In this document: piece after piece, positions 37,294 through 46,000 of the stretch
Position numbering within the stretch: position 1 is the first letter of the stretch
Layout of the letters: each line of letters begins with the position of its first letter
DNA from: a virus
IMG/VR virus record: IMGVR_UViG_3300033233_000019
Location: 1-64,000 of that record
Reading direction: 5' to 3' (one strand)
Length of the DNA: 64,000 nt
Notes under the pieces: generated by a model
The model's database searches: none
What the model saw: the letters and a program-made list of their open reading frames with translations, nothing else
What the model was told of the DNA's origin: nothing
Position numbers and translations under genes: made by a program

Positions 37294-38292
37294 ATGGTTT
37301 TCGAGGGGGAGAGCGTACTAATTTCAGGTGGAACAGGTTCAGTAGGTAAGACTCTGGTGCGCCGCTTACTAGACAGTACAGGAACACAAGGAACACCACG
37401 TAAGATTGTGGTTCTGTCGCGGGGAGAAGCTGAGCAATATGCGATGCGCGAGTATTACCAGCGCAAAGGTACTGCGGTCAGCAAGTTGGATTTTGTAATA
37501 GGCGATGTTCGTGATTATTCTACGTTAAGTGCTTCTCTGCGCGACGTGGATATTGTCATTCATGCGGCGGCAATGAAACAAGTTCCGGCATGTGAGTATT
37601 TCCCATATGAAGCGGTTCGTACTAACGTCGAAGGCACGGAAAACATCATCAGGGCGATTCAGAACCAAGATTATCCGGTCAAGACAGTTCTTGGCATTTC
37701 AACGGATAAGGCGTGCAAACCGACTTCGTGTTATGGGATGACAAAGGCAATTCAAGAACGCCAATTAGCACATGCAAATATGCGTCATCCCTCCACGAGG
37801 TTCATCGGTGTGCGATATGGCAACGTTCTAGCATCAACTGGATCAGTCATACCACTGTTCAAGGAGCAGATTGAGAAGGGTGGCCCTGTCACCGCAACAT
37901 GTGAAGAAATGACTCGATTTTTTATGAGTCTCGACGACGCAGTGGATATTATTTTTGCAGCAATTAAGGGAGCATTGCCGGGAGAGACATACATCCCTCG
38001 TATGCCAGCCTTACGGATTTCTGATCTAGCAAAAGCCATGATTGGCAAGAAGAAAACAGAATTGAAGTACACAGGCATTCGACCCGGCGAGAAAATGCAC
38101 GAGATTTTGATCAGTGCAGACGAGATTTACCGAACTTCAGATCGCGGCAAGTATTACTCTATTGCCTCAAACCTGCCTGAAATTCAGATGCTACCCGACG
38201 AACTTTGTCTCGACAAAGAATACAGTTCTTCAGATGTGGTATTGCCGTCGAACGAAGTGATTGGGTTTTTGAAGAAAAACAGCCTTTTATAG
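37294..38292 (+). CDS. nucleotide-sugar dehydratase (CapD/PseB-like SDR)
   Basis: 332 aa, ATG 37294 with AGGAGG upstream. SVLISGGTGSVGKTLVRRLL is the NADP Rossmann motif; FVIGDVRDY and DIVIHAAAMKQVPACEYFPY follow, then ISTDKACKPTSCYGMTKA with the SDR tyrosine/lysine pair, and IRPGEKMHEILIS, all typical of UDP-GlcNAc 4,6-dehydratase/CapD proteins. Would make an activated deoxy-sugar for the neighbouring transferases. Confidence 0.88.
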   Translation: MVFEGESVLISGGTGSVGKTLVRRLLDSTGTQGTPRKIVVLSRGEAEQYAMREYYQRKGTAVSKLDFVIGDVRDYSTLSASLRDVDIVIHAAAMKQVPACEYFPYEAVRTNVEGTENIIRAIQNQDYPVKTVLGISTDKACKPTSCYGMTKAIQERQLAHANMRHPSTRFIGVRYGNVLASTGSVIPLFKEQIEKGGPVTATCEEMTRFFMSLDDAVDIIFAAIKGALPGETYIPRMPALRISDLAKAMIGKKKTELKYTGIRPGEKMHEILISADEIYRTSDRGKYYSIASNLPEIQMLPDELCLDKEYSSSDVVLPSNEVIGFLKKNSLL

Positions 38293-38317
38293 AGTCACGA
38301 TTCATAACAGAATTTTA

Positions 38318-38380
38318 ATAATGTGACGATGGCGTGAAGAGCGCCAATTTCTGATGGACGGGATGCTGCGGTATCCCGCC
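38318..38380 (+). promoter_or_regulatory. two-hairpin leader before the JAMM gene
   Basis: TGGCG-TGAAGAG-CGCCA then CGGGAT-GCTGCGGT-ATCCCG followed by CCCACCA. No tRNA loop motifs are present, so not a tRNA. Could end the sugar operon or control the next gene (GGGGAG, ATG 38423). Confidence 0.45.
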
Positions 38381-38422
38381 CACCAACGAAAGATATACAC
38401 TTGCAAGACGGGGAGTTGATCA

Positions 38423-38854
38423 ATGGCAAGCAAGGTGAAGGTAAGCAGAAACGCTCTTAACTACTTTCGCAAGCTGGCAAGAAGCACCGACAAAGAAATT
38501 GAAGCCTATCTCATAGGGGAAGTAGTTTCACCCCAACTTACCGTAATTCATCGTTTTGTATATACGAAGAAATATGAGAAGCAAACTACTGACGAGGTAA
38601 AGTGGTTTGATAAAGAGACAGATGCATTGAAACTAGAAGCGGGAGAGCAGAAGTTAGCAGTTGTAGGAAGTATCCATAGCCATCCGAATTATTGGCCGAT
38701 TGTTTCGGCAACGGATCATATTGCACATGTCACTGATCAAATGAGGATCATGGGAGTTTGTGCGACCATGAAACGCAAGACGATGGTCTGTTTTTGGGTC
38801 ACCGAAAGCTGTTTACCCTGCGAAATAATCTACAATGAAAAAGGGAACGACTAA
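38423..38854 (+). CDS. JAMM/MPN-domain metalloprotease-like protein
   Basis: 143 aa. KEIEAYLIGEVV provides the upstream glutamate; GSIHSHPNYWPIVSATDHIA is the H-x-H-x7-S-x2-D zinc motif. This is the JAB/MPN fold used for isopeptide or peptide cleavage, also found in phage tail-assembly proteases and in radical or ubiquitin-like systems. No NlpC partner here. Target unknown; next to head genes, so a virion-maturation role is plausible. Confidence 0.85.
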   Translation: MASKVKVSRNALNYFRKLARSTDKEIEAYLIGEVVSPQLTVIHRFVYTKKYEKQTTDEVKWFDKETDALKLEAGEQKLAVVGSIHSHPNYWPIVSATDHIAHVTDQMRIMGVCATMKRKTMVCFWVTESCLPCEIIYNEKGND

Positions 38855-39128
38855 TTTACTAAAGGGTGAGATTCGCAAGGCGCTGAAGAATGAGCGTCTG
38901 ACTCCGAATCAGCGTCGTGAGTACATCTGGATGCTGGCCGAACTTGACGGGTATGTTTTCAAGTTCAAGGAAACAAAATCGCCCGAGGAATTGCCGACTG
39001 AGGATGAAATATTCGCACGAGACTCGCAAAAACGAATCAGGGAATTGCTTGGTGGAGAGGAGACACATGCAAGTACCAATGGTGAGCAGAGCGGAAGCAA
39101 AGAGGTTCTCAAAGGCGTGGAGTCATAA
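38835..39128 (+). CDS. hypothetical protein, 97 aa
   Basis: ATG at 38835, 20-nt overlap with the JAMM gene. Helical: KGEIRKALKNERLTPNQRRE, YIWMLAELDGYVFKF, then a charged acid-rich tail. Location before terminase large subunit and size would fit a small terminase subunit, but no HTH is evident. Confidence 0.6.
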   Translation: MKKGTTNLLKGEIRKALKNERLTPNQRREYIWMLAELDGYVFKFKETKSPEELPTEDEIFARDSQKRIRELLGGEETHASTNGEQSGSKEVLKGVES

Positions 39129-39270
39129 AGGCGTTGCGCTTGTTATTGATGATCCATTATGCCAGTTCGCAGCAGACTTTGCGAATGTGGTGTTGAAGTC
39201 ATTCGTACAGAGCTTCGTGCAGGAGAAAGCCGAAGCCGCAAAGCCAAAAGTCAAGATCGTGGAGGGATAA
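39067..39270 (+). CDS. small hypothetical protein, 67 aa
   Basis: ATG at 39067 with GAGGAG upstream; overlaps the previous gene by 62 nt in another frame. RAEAKRFSKAWSHKGVALVI, then FVQSFVQEKAEAAKPKVKIV. No family recognised; helical with a basic end. Confidence 0.6.
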   Translation: MQVPMVSRAEAKRFSKAWSHKGVALVIDDPLCQFAADFANVVLKSFVQSFVQEKAEAAKPKVKIVEG

Positions 39271-39271
39271 C

Positions 39272-39430
39272 ATGAACGGGATGCAATATCTACAACACAG
39301 TTTTACACTGCCAGCGGGATCGACCAACATTTCCTCGCAGAAATGGGATTTGGCGTTCATGTCTCGTGAAGAGTTTGTGGCGAAGTACCAAATCTCCAAC
39401 AAAGAATATGACAAGCTTGTGAAAGGGTAA
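39272..39430 (+). CDS. small hypothetical protein, 52 aa
   Basis: ATG at 39272 with GGAGGG upstream. MNGMQYLQHSFTLPAGSTNI, then WDLAFMSREEFVAKYQISNK. Adjacent stop and start on both sides (1-nt gaps). Not recognised. Confidence 0.6.
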   Translation: MNGMQYLQHSFTLPAGSTNISSQKWDLAFMSREEFVAKYQISNKEYDKLVKG

Positions 39431-39431
39431 C

Positions 39432-39920
39432 ATGGAAGAAGTTTACCCTAAGCTTTGGATTGGCGACGACCAAGATTATCTGAAGATGAAAGACCGGGAA
39501 GGTTGGGCATTCGTAAGAGCGTGCAAAGAAGGGCCGGGCGGTCACCGTTCTATGGTGGGCTACACGACTCGTGGCGCTCCGAAAGGTCCGAACTATTACG
39601 CGGCGTGGAAAGACAATCATATCGCGCTGAACCTGATCGACTCCGATGATCCGTCACATATCCATGATGAGTCAATTCTTCCTGCTCTTGAATTTATCAA
39701 GAAATTCTTGAGCGAAGGCAACAATGTTTTGGTTGCGTGCAACAAAGGCCACAGTCGAGGCCCAAGCATCACAATGATGTTCTTGGGAATGATTCACGAT
39801 CTGCCCTCAAACTTCAGAGAGGCATTCCGGGTCTTCAAGATTTTGTATCCGAAGTACGATCCGGCACAGGGAATTGAGTTCTACGTGAAGCATAAATACG
39901 CTTCTCTGACAAAGGAATAA
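39432..39920 (+). CDS. dual-specificity phosphatase-like protein
   Basis: 162 aa. LWIGDDQDYLKMKDREGWAF opening, HIALNLIDSDDPSHI, then VLVACNKGHSRGPSITMMFL: a C-x5-R P-loop as in cysteine phosphatases (CNKGHSR), in the usual place after a helix. Residue before Cys is Ala where most have His. Its relatives occur in phages near packaging genes. Substrate could be protein, RNA 5' end or lipid. Confidence 0.78.
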   Translation: MEEVYPKLWIGDDQDYLKMKDREGWAFVRACKEGPGGHRSMVGYTTRGAPKGPNYYAAWKDNHIALNLIDSDDPSHIHDESILPALEFIKKFLSEGNNVLVACNKGHSRGPSITMMFLGMIHDLPSNFREAFRVFKILYPKYDPAQGIEFYVKHKYASLTKE

Positions 39921-39921
39921 C

Positions 39922-40467
39922 ATGGCAGATGATACCAGAGTTTCGGAAGAGCAGAAAGCGCAGTTGTCCAAACGGCGCGGACAGGCGGCGGCACAGATCG
40001 TCGATCCTGAAGAGCGCAGAAAGTTCATTTCGGCGCAGGGAGACGCGGAAGCGGCCAACAAGGGCGAACTTCCCGTTGCGAAGGCAAAGAAAATGAGTGA
40101 AGAGTCTGGACTGATGGGCTACAAGAAAGGCACACCTTATGTGCCGAAGACTGGTGCAGCAATTGTTCACAAAGGTGAGCGCGTTGTACCCGCCGAAAAG
40201 AATAACCCGATGGGCCTTGCGGAAGCAGCTTTGGGTCACCAAGATCGTGAACCAGCAGATAAGCCAGCAAAGCGCATCAAAGAAATTCGTACTCGTAAGA
40301 CTAAAAACGGCGCTTTCATACATGAACACCATCACACACGACCGGACGTGCATCCTATGGAAGAGCACGCATCGGCGGATCAGGAAGCCATGCTTTCTCA
40401 TATGGGATCACAGGCACCTAATATGGGTGAGTCTGAACCTGCACAAGCGGAAGGCGCAAGCGAGTAA
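39922..40467 (+). CDS. hypothetical protein, 181 aa
   Basis: ATG at 39922 one base after the phosphatase stop. Helical, charged N-terminus; YVPKTGAAIVHKGERVVPAE resembles the short VLHKGE-VVP motif seen in phage structural proteins; C-terminus Glu/Ala-rich with a histidine run (HEHHH). Possibly a minor structural or packaging protein. Confidence 0.6.
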   Translation: MADDTRVSEEQKAQLSKRRGQAAAQIVDPEERRKFISAQGDAEAANKGELPVAKAKKMSEESGLMGYKKGTPYVPKTGAAIVHKGERVVPAEKNNPMGLAEAALGHQDREPADKPAKRIKEIRTRKTKNGAFIHEHHHTRPDVHPMEEHASADQEAMLSHMGSQAPNMGESEPAQAEGASE

Positions 40468-40469
40468 AC

Positions 40470-42437
40470 ATGAAATACGCGAAACTCTTGGAGAACGAGT
40501 CCGACGCATTAACCCTCAATCCGAATTGGCAGCATGTTGGTAAGACCAAACCGGATTTGATGGCAAACGCGAAGGCAAGCTTCAAGAGATTGACAGCACC
40601 AGATCAGACATTGGTCGATGCGTCATGGACAAAGTATTGTCTTGCTGAAAAGATTGCGTACAATCTGGAAGATGCAGTTTGGTTTCGTTATCTAGCGCAG
40701 ACAAATTTGTTCTTTCTCTGCAACTTGCTTGAGAAGTACCAGCACATTACGTTTGACGCGCACGAAGAAATTTGCAACAAGTTTTTCGTCCGCAAAGACC
40801 CGACGTTCGCAACGTTCCGCGACTTCGCATCTGCATACGTCGAATTGAAAGAACGGTTGCTGCTCGTACCTCGTGGCGGCTTCAAGTCGTCGATTGACAT
40901 TGCAGACTGTATCCAGTACATCATCAATTATCCAGAAGTAACCATCTTGATTATGACTGGTGTGTACAAACTGGCGCAAGACTTCGTGGGTGAATTGCGT
41001 GGACACTTTGAGAAGGCAGTAGCCAGCGTAGATTCAAAAGACAAGAAAACCTATGGTCACCGGATCATGGATGATGGCACCGTCAGTTTGTTTCAGGTAT
41101 TGTTTCCTGAGCACTGCGTGATCCCCACTGAGGGGAGCAGCCTTGAGTTTCAAACGCCAGCCTGTAAGGTTCCTGACAAGGAGCCAACAGTCATGGCGGC
41201 ATCTATTGAGCAGTCATTGTCAGGTTGGCACTTTTGTATTGTGAAAGCCGACGACGTTGTGACTAACGAAAACTCGCAGACAATCACTCGTTTGCAGACA
41301 GTAGAACGTCAGTTGAGTATCAACAAAGCTATGTTGCACCCGTTCGGTTTTTTTGACAAGATTGGAACGTGGTACGACGAAGCAGACATTTACGGCATCG
41401 ATATTAAGCGTGCCGAAGACCTTATCAAAGAGAACTTGCAACCTGACACTATCATCTACTTGAAGGCGTGTTGGGAACCGACAGAACAAGCAAAGAAGCT
41501 TGGTAAGATCGAAGAAGAAATGGTCGAAGCCGATTGGAAGCTTTGGTTTCCAAAGGATCGCAGTGGTATCCAACGTTTGTCTTACAAATTTCTGATGGCA
41601 GAAAAGCGTAAGAACGTTGAAATGTTCGCAATTAAGTATCTCAACGATCCACGCAAGGTTCATCAGGTCAAGTTCCCGCATGAACTTCTGATGCGTAGAA
41701 CGATCCCTGCTTCGCAGCTTCCCCATACCGGGATGATTGTGCAGACATGGGATACAGCGTATTCATTGCAGAGTTGGGCCGACTACACGGTTGGCGTTAC
41801 TGCGTTGATCTATGCTGGCAGGTTCTACATTATCGATTGCGTGCGCGGCAGGTTCAATGATATTGAACTTCCACGCATTATCGCAACGACTGGCTACAAG
41901 TGGAAGCCGAAAAGAATTGCAGTTGAGGAATCAGTAGGAGTCAAGTGGATGAATCGAGAGATTCGCCGCGAAATGGACAAGCTGAACATCAGCATTCCTA
42001 TTGAGTATGTTCCTCTTGGGGTAGGTAACAAGACTCGCGCCAAGGAAATGAAGGCAAAACCAGTTCTTAGGTTACTTGGCGACGAACGGTTGTTTTTCAG
42101 CAAGTCGTCCGCGTCATTAGAGGAAATGTTCACTGAACTGGAAGGTTTCCCGAACAAGACGCACGACGATGTTGTGTCGGCGCTGTCAATTCTGGTAGAA
42201 CAGTTTGGCGCATACGCTGACATGGAAGCGCGGGTAAATTTTGCAGCTTCCGATTTCACAGCCGATCAAAAGTCTAAGGCGCAGCACGAGCGTATGTACT
42301 GCGATGGTGCTTACTCAAAGTACAACCAGAATTTCGCTCTGACTGAGGACAACATGATGGACATATCCTCACGACAGGAAATTCCTCAAGCACCTGACCC
42401 GATGGACGTGAATCCATTGGCCGATCTAGGAATATAA
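40470..42437 (+). CDS. terL: terminase large subunit
   Basis: 655 aa. ATPase: adenine region then LLLVPRGGFKSSIDIAD (Walker A with G-G-F-K-S-S) and FCIVKADDVVT (Walker B). Nuclease: IVQTWDTAYSLQSWADYTVG, RIAVEESVGVKW and FPNKTHDDVVSALSILVE provide the acidic triad of the RNase H fold. Motor and cutter for DNA packaging into the capsid; two bases after the upstream stop. Confidence 0.92.
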   Translation: MKYAKLLENESDALTLNPNWQHVGKTKPDLMANAKASFKRLTAPDQTLVDASWTKYCLAEKIAYNLEDAVWFRYLAQTNLFFLCNLLEKYQHITFDAHEEICNKFFVRKDPTFATFRDFASAYVELKERLLLVPRGGFKSSIDIADCIQYIINYPEVTILIMTGVYKLAQDFVGELRGHFEKAVASVDSKDKKTYGHRIMDDGTVSLFQVLFPEHCVIPTEGSSLEFQTPACKVPDKEPTVMAASIEQSLSGWHFCIVKADDVVTNENSQTITRLQTVERQLSINKAMLHPFGFFDKIGTWYDEADIYGIDIKRAEDLIKENLQPDTIIYLKACWEPTEQAKKLGKIEEEMVEADWKLWFPKDRSGIQRLSYKFLMAEKRKNVEMFAIKYLNDPRKVHQVKFPHELLMRRTIPASQLPHTGMIVQTWDTAYSLQSWADYTVGVTALIYAGRFYIIDCVRGRFNDIELPRIIATTGYKWKPKRIAVEESVGVKWMNREIRREMDKLNISIPIEYVPLGVGNKTRAKEMKAKPVLRLLGDERLFFSKSSASLEEMFTELEGFPNKTHDDVVSALSILVEQFGAYADMEARVNFAASDFTADQKSKAQHERMYCDGAYSKYNQNFALTEDNMMDISSRQEIPQAPDPMDVNPLADLGI

Positions 42438-42446
42438 GGATACCCA

Positions 42447-44570
42447 ATGGCAGACGAACAAAGATTGGAAAAAGACGGTAATCCAAACGCCCAACTTGGT
42501 GCTGAAGATTACACATCGACGGGCGAAATCAAGACACTATCTGGTGATTTGGCACTCGTGGTTGGGTCAGCGCAAAGTGCAGAACAATTCATTGCGAATA
42601 AGCAGTGGCATTTGCTCTGGCGTGATGCGGATTTGCTGTATCAAGCGCCACGTCCAATGTCTGTGTATGAGAACACATACATTCTGGAACCTAACGTTCA
42701 GCGATTCACCGTCGCTAAAGTGTGCAACGCAGTTGTACCGCAGTTGTACAAAGGTCTTTTCTACGATGATCCTCCGATGGTTCTGCGCCCACGCGCAGGT
42801 ACACGTCAGGAAATCGTTGACGCAAACTCAACTCTGTTCTCCTATATGTTGGACGCTTGCAATTTCAAGCGCGAAACCAAGTGGGGTCTGGAACAGATGG
42901 CTCATCTTGGAACATCGATTTGGAAGTGGGGTCTAAAGTACGAGAAGGTATTGGTTCAGAAGCGCACGGCGACACGCATCAACATCACACAAGGTTCCGC
43001 AGAGTCGGAAACTTCGGAAGTAGTTGTGTCTGACGATCTGCCTAACATCACCACTACCGAAAAGATCGTTCCTCGTCCGTTCTTTGAGTACCGGGAAATC
43101 TCCCGCGTGTTGCTTGATAGTCATACCGAAGTCGGTGATATCCGTGAAGCTAAGTGGGTATGCGATGTTCGATACATGGACTTCTATGACATGCAGGACT
43201 TGCAAGAGTCCATGACTGACAAAGACGGAAAACTGACCGAAGACGGTTGGGATTTTCCAAAGGACATGAAGGATTTGTGGTGTGAGCCTAGCGGCGGTGC
43301 ATCCGAAGCGCCAGCAGTACGCGCCTCTGAGCAGCAGTCTATGGTTCGTGGCGTAGTTCATCACGCCGAAGACGTAAATGTGAAGAATAGTCCCGATCCG
43401 CTTCGCAAGAAGCTGGAAGTTTTGGAATATTGGGACAAGAAACGAAAAATTCTCGTGTTGGGTCGCAAGAAAGTGATCTACACAGGGAAAAATCCGTTCA
43501 ACCAGATTCCATTTCTCAGCGCAAACTGGTGGAATCGACGTAAAGCATTTTATGGCATGGGTCTTGGCCTGATCGTGGGTCAAAATCAGCGCGTTGATCA
43601 AGGAACAATCAATGCAATTCTGAAAATCCTCAGTTTCGGCATCAATCCGATCTATCTGCGTAAGCGCGACAGCAATTCGCCCACACAGATGATCAGAACT
43701 GGTCTAGGAAAGATTCTGACCGTCGATGGCGAAGTCGAAAAGGCTTACAAGCTGATGGATACTCCGAAAGTACCGAACGAAGTTTGGTCGGCACTTCAGG
43801 AATCAGAACGCGCAACAGAATCTTCTTCTGGTGCAGATCAGATGCTTGTGCAGGGCAGCACCGCTGGCCCACGTACATCGATGGGGCGTACAGCGGGTGG
43901 TGCAAACATCCTCGCGGGTGCTAGTGCAACTCGTTTGGACGGGCCGCTTGACAATTTCATTGGTCAAGTGTTCACTCCGTTCCTGTACATTCTCGACTTT
44001 CTGATTTTCAACTACGTGCCAGATAAGGAAATCGTTTCCATTCTTGGTGATGAACTTGGCAAGGAATATGCCAAATCGCTCGACATGCAAGAGTTCCACG
44101 ATGCCAAGTACGAGTACGAAGTTCTCGCTGGCGCAAGTCTGGCTGCAAAGCGCACAATGGCACAGTCCATGACGCTGATCACTCAGATTTTCTCGCAGCC
44201 GAACATCCAAGAGAATTTGGCAGACATTAACGAAGAGTACATCGACTTCAAGCCAATCTTGAGTATGTGGATGGAAGCTTCGGAGTGGAAGAACAAGCAG
44301 GATATCATCAAGAAAATGACTCCTGCAATGAAACAGAAACGCGCAGCAGCACAGCAAGCGGCGCAGCAGCAAACCAAGGCAGCTATTCAGCAGCAGACTG
44401 ATCAGCAAAAATTCCAGCAGAAACAGCAGTTGGAAGATCAGGCAACTGAGGGCCGAATCAAGCGTGACTTGGTGAGAGAAGCTTTCCGCAAAACGTCAGG
44501 CAGTCAAGCTTCAGAGGGAGTTTCCAATCCTAAAGGTCTAGGCGGCGAAGAGACACCGTTTGGTGCATAA
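42447..44570 (+). CDS. portal protein
   Basis: 707 aa, between terminase and scaffold. VYENTYILEPNVQRFTVAKV, VVPQLYKGLFYDDPPMVLRP, TSIWKWGLKYEKVLV and INAILKILSFGINPIYLRKR fit portal core strands and stem. C-terminal 100 residues are Gln/Ala/Lys coiled coil (AQQAAQQQTKAAIQQQTDQQ), as in barrel-bearing portals of short-tailed phages. Identified mainly by position and size. Confidence 0.8.
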   Translation: MADEQRLEKDGNPNAQLGAEDYTSTGEIKTLSGDLALVVGSAQSAEQFIANKQWHLLWRDADLLYQAPRPMSVYENTYILEPNVQRFTVAKVCNAVVPQLYKGLFYDDPPMVLRPRAGTRQEIVDANSTLFSYMLDACNFKRETKWGLEQMAHLGTSIWKWGLKYEKVLVQKRTATRINITQGSAESETSEVVVSDDLPNITTTEKIVPRPFFEYREISRVLLDSHTEVGDIREAKWVCDVRYMDFYDMQDLQESMTDKDGKLTEDGWDFPKDMKDLWCEPSGGASEAPAVRASEQQSMVRGVVHHAEDVNVKNSPDPLRKKLEVLEYWDKKRKILVLGRKKVIYTGKNPFNQIPFLSANWWNRRKAFYGMGLGLIVGQNQRVDQGTINAILKILSFGINPIYLRKRDSNSPTQMIRTGLGKILTVDGEVEKAYKLMDTPKVPNEVWSALQESERATESSSGADQMLVQGSTAGPRTSMGRTAGGANILAGASATRLDGPLDNFIGQVFTPFLYILDFLIFNYVPDKEIVSILGDELGKEYAKSLDMQEFHDAKYEYEVLAGASLAAKRTMAQSMTLITQIFSQPNIQENLADINEEYIDFKPILSMWMEASEWKNKQDIIKKMTPAMKQKRAAAQQAAQQQTKAAIQQQTDQQKFQQKQQLEDQATEGRIKRDLVREAFRKTSGSQASEGVSNPKGLGGEETPFGA

Positions 44571-44579
44571 TGGAGGATT

Positions 44580-44939
44580 ATGAATATCGAACCGGATGTT
44601 GAACTAACAGGGATCGAGAGAGCGCACTTGTCAGTGTGGCTGTCTGATCCAAGCTTCAAAATCGTGCAGAAACTTTTGGAAGATGAGGTTAAGAAATTCA
44701 ACATTAGCCTCATCAATGCTACTACCCCGGAAGAAGTTGTGGTTCGTCACAGCTATGCTAAGGTAGCGGCGCAGATTTATTTGGGGCTGATCAACCGGAT
44801 ACAAACTGAAGTGGAGTTTTACACAAAGTCTCCGAAACCTTCAGACAAGCCAGTTGACCCGACAGAAGAATCGTTGGATTTGGGCGACCTTGCAGAAGCA
44901 ATGGCCGATGTACCAAATCTGATGGAAATTGAGCCGTAA
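44580..44939 (+). CDS. hypothetical protein between portal and scaffold, 119 aa
   Basis: ATG at 44580 with GGAGG six bases upstream. Helical: HLSVWLSDPSFKIVQKLLED, VRHSYAKVAAQIYLGLINRI, then an acidic end (EESLDLGDLAEAM). Possibly a head-completion or scaffold accessory protein; inference from order only. Confidence 0.65.
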   Translation: MNIEPDVELTGIERAHLSVWLSDPSFKIVQKLLEDEVKKFNISLINATTPEEVVVRHSYAKVAAQIYLGLINRIQTEVEFYTKSPKPSDKPVDPTEESLDLGDLAEAMADVPNLMEIEP

Positions 44940-44996
44940 GCGGAACGTCCGCTATAGAAATCGTAGAGCGTAACAAACGCGCTATAAATGTGGAGT
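44940..44996 (+). promoter_or_regulatory. tandem-hairpin leader, copy 1
   Basis: AGCGGA-ACG-TCCGCT, spacer ATAGAAATCGTAG, AGCG(T)AACAAACGCGCT, then ATAAATGTGGAGTAAT before the scaffold ATG. The same plan with different stem bases occurs at 48838-48900. Confidence 0.5.
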
Positions 44997-45000
44997 AATT

Positions 45001-45963
45001 ATGTCAGACGAAACACCCGTTGTGGAAACACCCGTCGTGGAGCCAGCCGCTCCTGTAACGCCAACTGAGGTTGTGTACGAATACCAACCCGTAGATGATC
45101 TTGGTCGCCCGTTGGGTGCCAAGCAGGTTTTCAAAGGAAAAGATTTTCAGGAAATCGCAAACAAGATTGCCGAATCGAATATGAATCTGGTGAAGCTCAA
45201 TCGTGACCTGAACCGGAAGAATCGTCTTGGCGAGTTTGTTCCCGATAACATTCCTGAGACAGCAAAACGCATCAATCGTGACGCTGTGGACTTTCGTCCG
45301 CGTCCGTTGACCGACGAGGAGCGCATTTCGTTGGCGCATGACATGGCTGATCCGGCCAAGTTTGATGAGGCTTCGGATCGCTTGTTTACAGCCAAGATTG
45401 GCGCAAGTCCTAAGCGCATCAGCGAAGTGCTGACAAGCGCACAAGACGATATCGCGGCAATGCGAACCAAAGAGGAAGGCGACCTTTTCGTTAAGGCCAA
45501 TCCTTCTTACTACGTTTGCATGGAAAATTTCAGAACCATCGCTAACTGGATGATGAAGAACGATCTAGCACCAGTTCGTGAAAACTTTCAACTTGCATTT
45601 GACACGCTGAAACCAGTCGGATTACTGGTAGAAGCTCCAATCCCGCGTGAGGATCATCCACCTGTCGTTGCGGCACCAGTCGTAGCGCCTGTAGTGGAAC
45701 AACCTCCGGTAAATTCGCAACCGGAGCCGGAACCCGTTAGTCGGATTACTAACGACGAGCCGCAGACGCAGCCAAAGCGTACACCTAGAGTAGCATCTGG
45801 ATTAACCCGTGACCAAGGCTCAGACTTTGGCACACCTTCCAAGAGCAATACTCTAACGGTGGCAGAGATCGAAGCAATGTCTTCGGAAGTTTACAAGAAG
45901 CGTTTATTGACCGAACCCGGCTTTTCAAAAGCTGTGGATGAGGCATACGCTCCAAAGAAATAA
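45001..45963 (+). CDS. scaffolding-like protein
   Basis: 320 aa directly before the capsid gene. Val/Pro/Glu-rich N-terminus (ETPVVETPVVEPAAPVTP), helical middle (QEIANKIAESNMNLVKLNRD), proline-rich linker and a basic C-terminal helix (MSSEVYKKRLLTEPGFSKAV). Composition and position match phage scaffolds; no sequence family recognised. Confidence 0.7.
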   Translation: MSDETPVVETPVVEPAAPVTPTEVVYEYQPVDDLGRPLGAKQVFKGKDFQEIANKIAESNMNLVKLNRDLNRKNRLGEFVPDNIPETAKRINRDAVDFRPRPLTDEERISLAHDMADPAKFDEASDRLFTAKIGASPKRISEVLTSAQDDIAAMRTKEEGDLFVKANPSYYVCMENFRTIANWMMKNDLAPVRENFQLAFDTLKPVGLLVEAPIPREDHPPVVAAPVVAPVVEQPPVNSQPEPEPVSRITNDEPQTQPKRTPRVASGLTRDQGSDFGTPSKSNTLTVAEIEAMSSEVYKKRLLTEPGFSKAVDEAYAPKK

Positions 45964-46000
45964 CCGATCATTCAACTTCGTCTCAGGATAGGGTAACTAT

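Noticed and set aside
38318-38380. tRNA ending CCCACCA
   Set aside because: The hairpin loop GCTGCGGT is not a T-loop and no acceptor partner exists.
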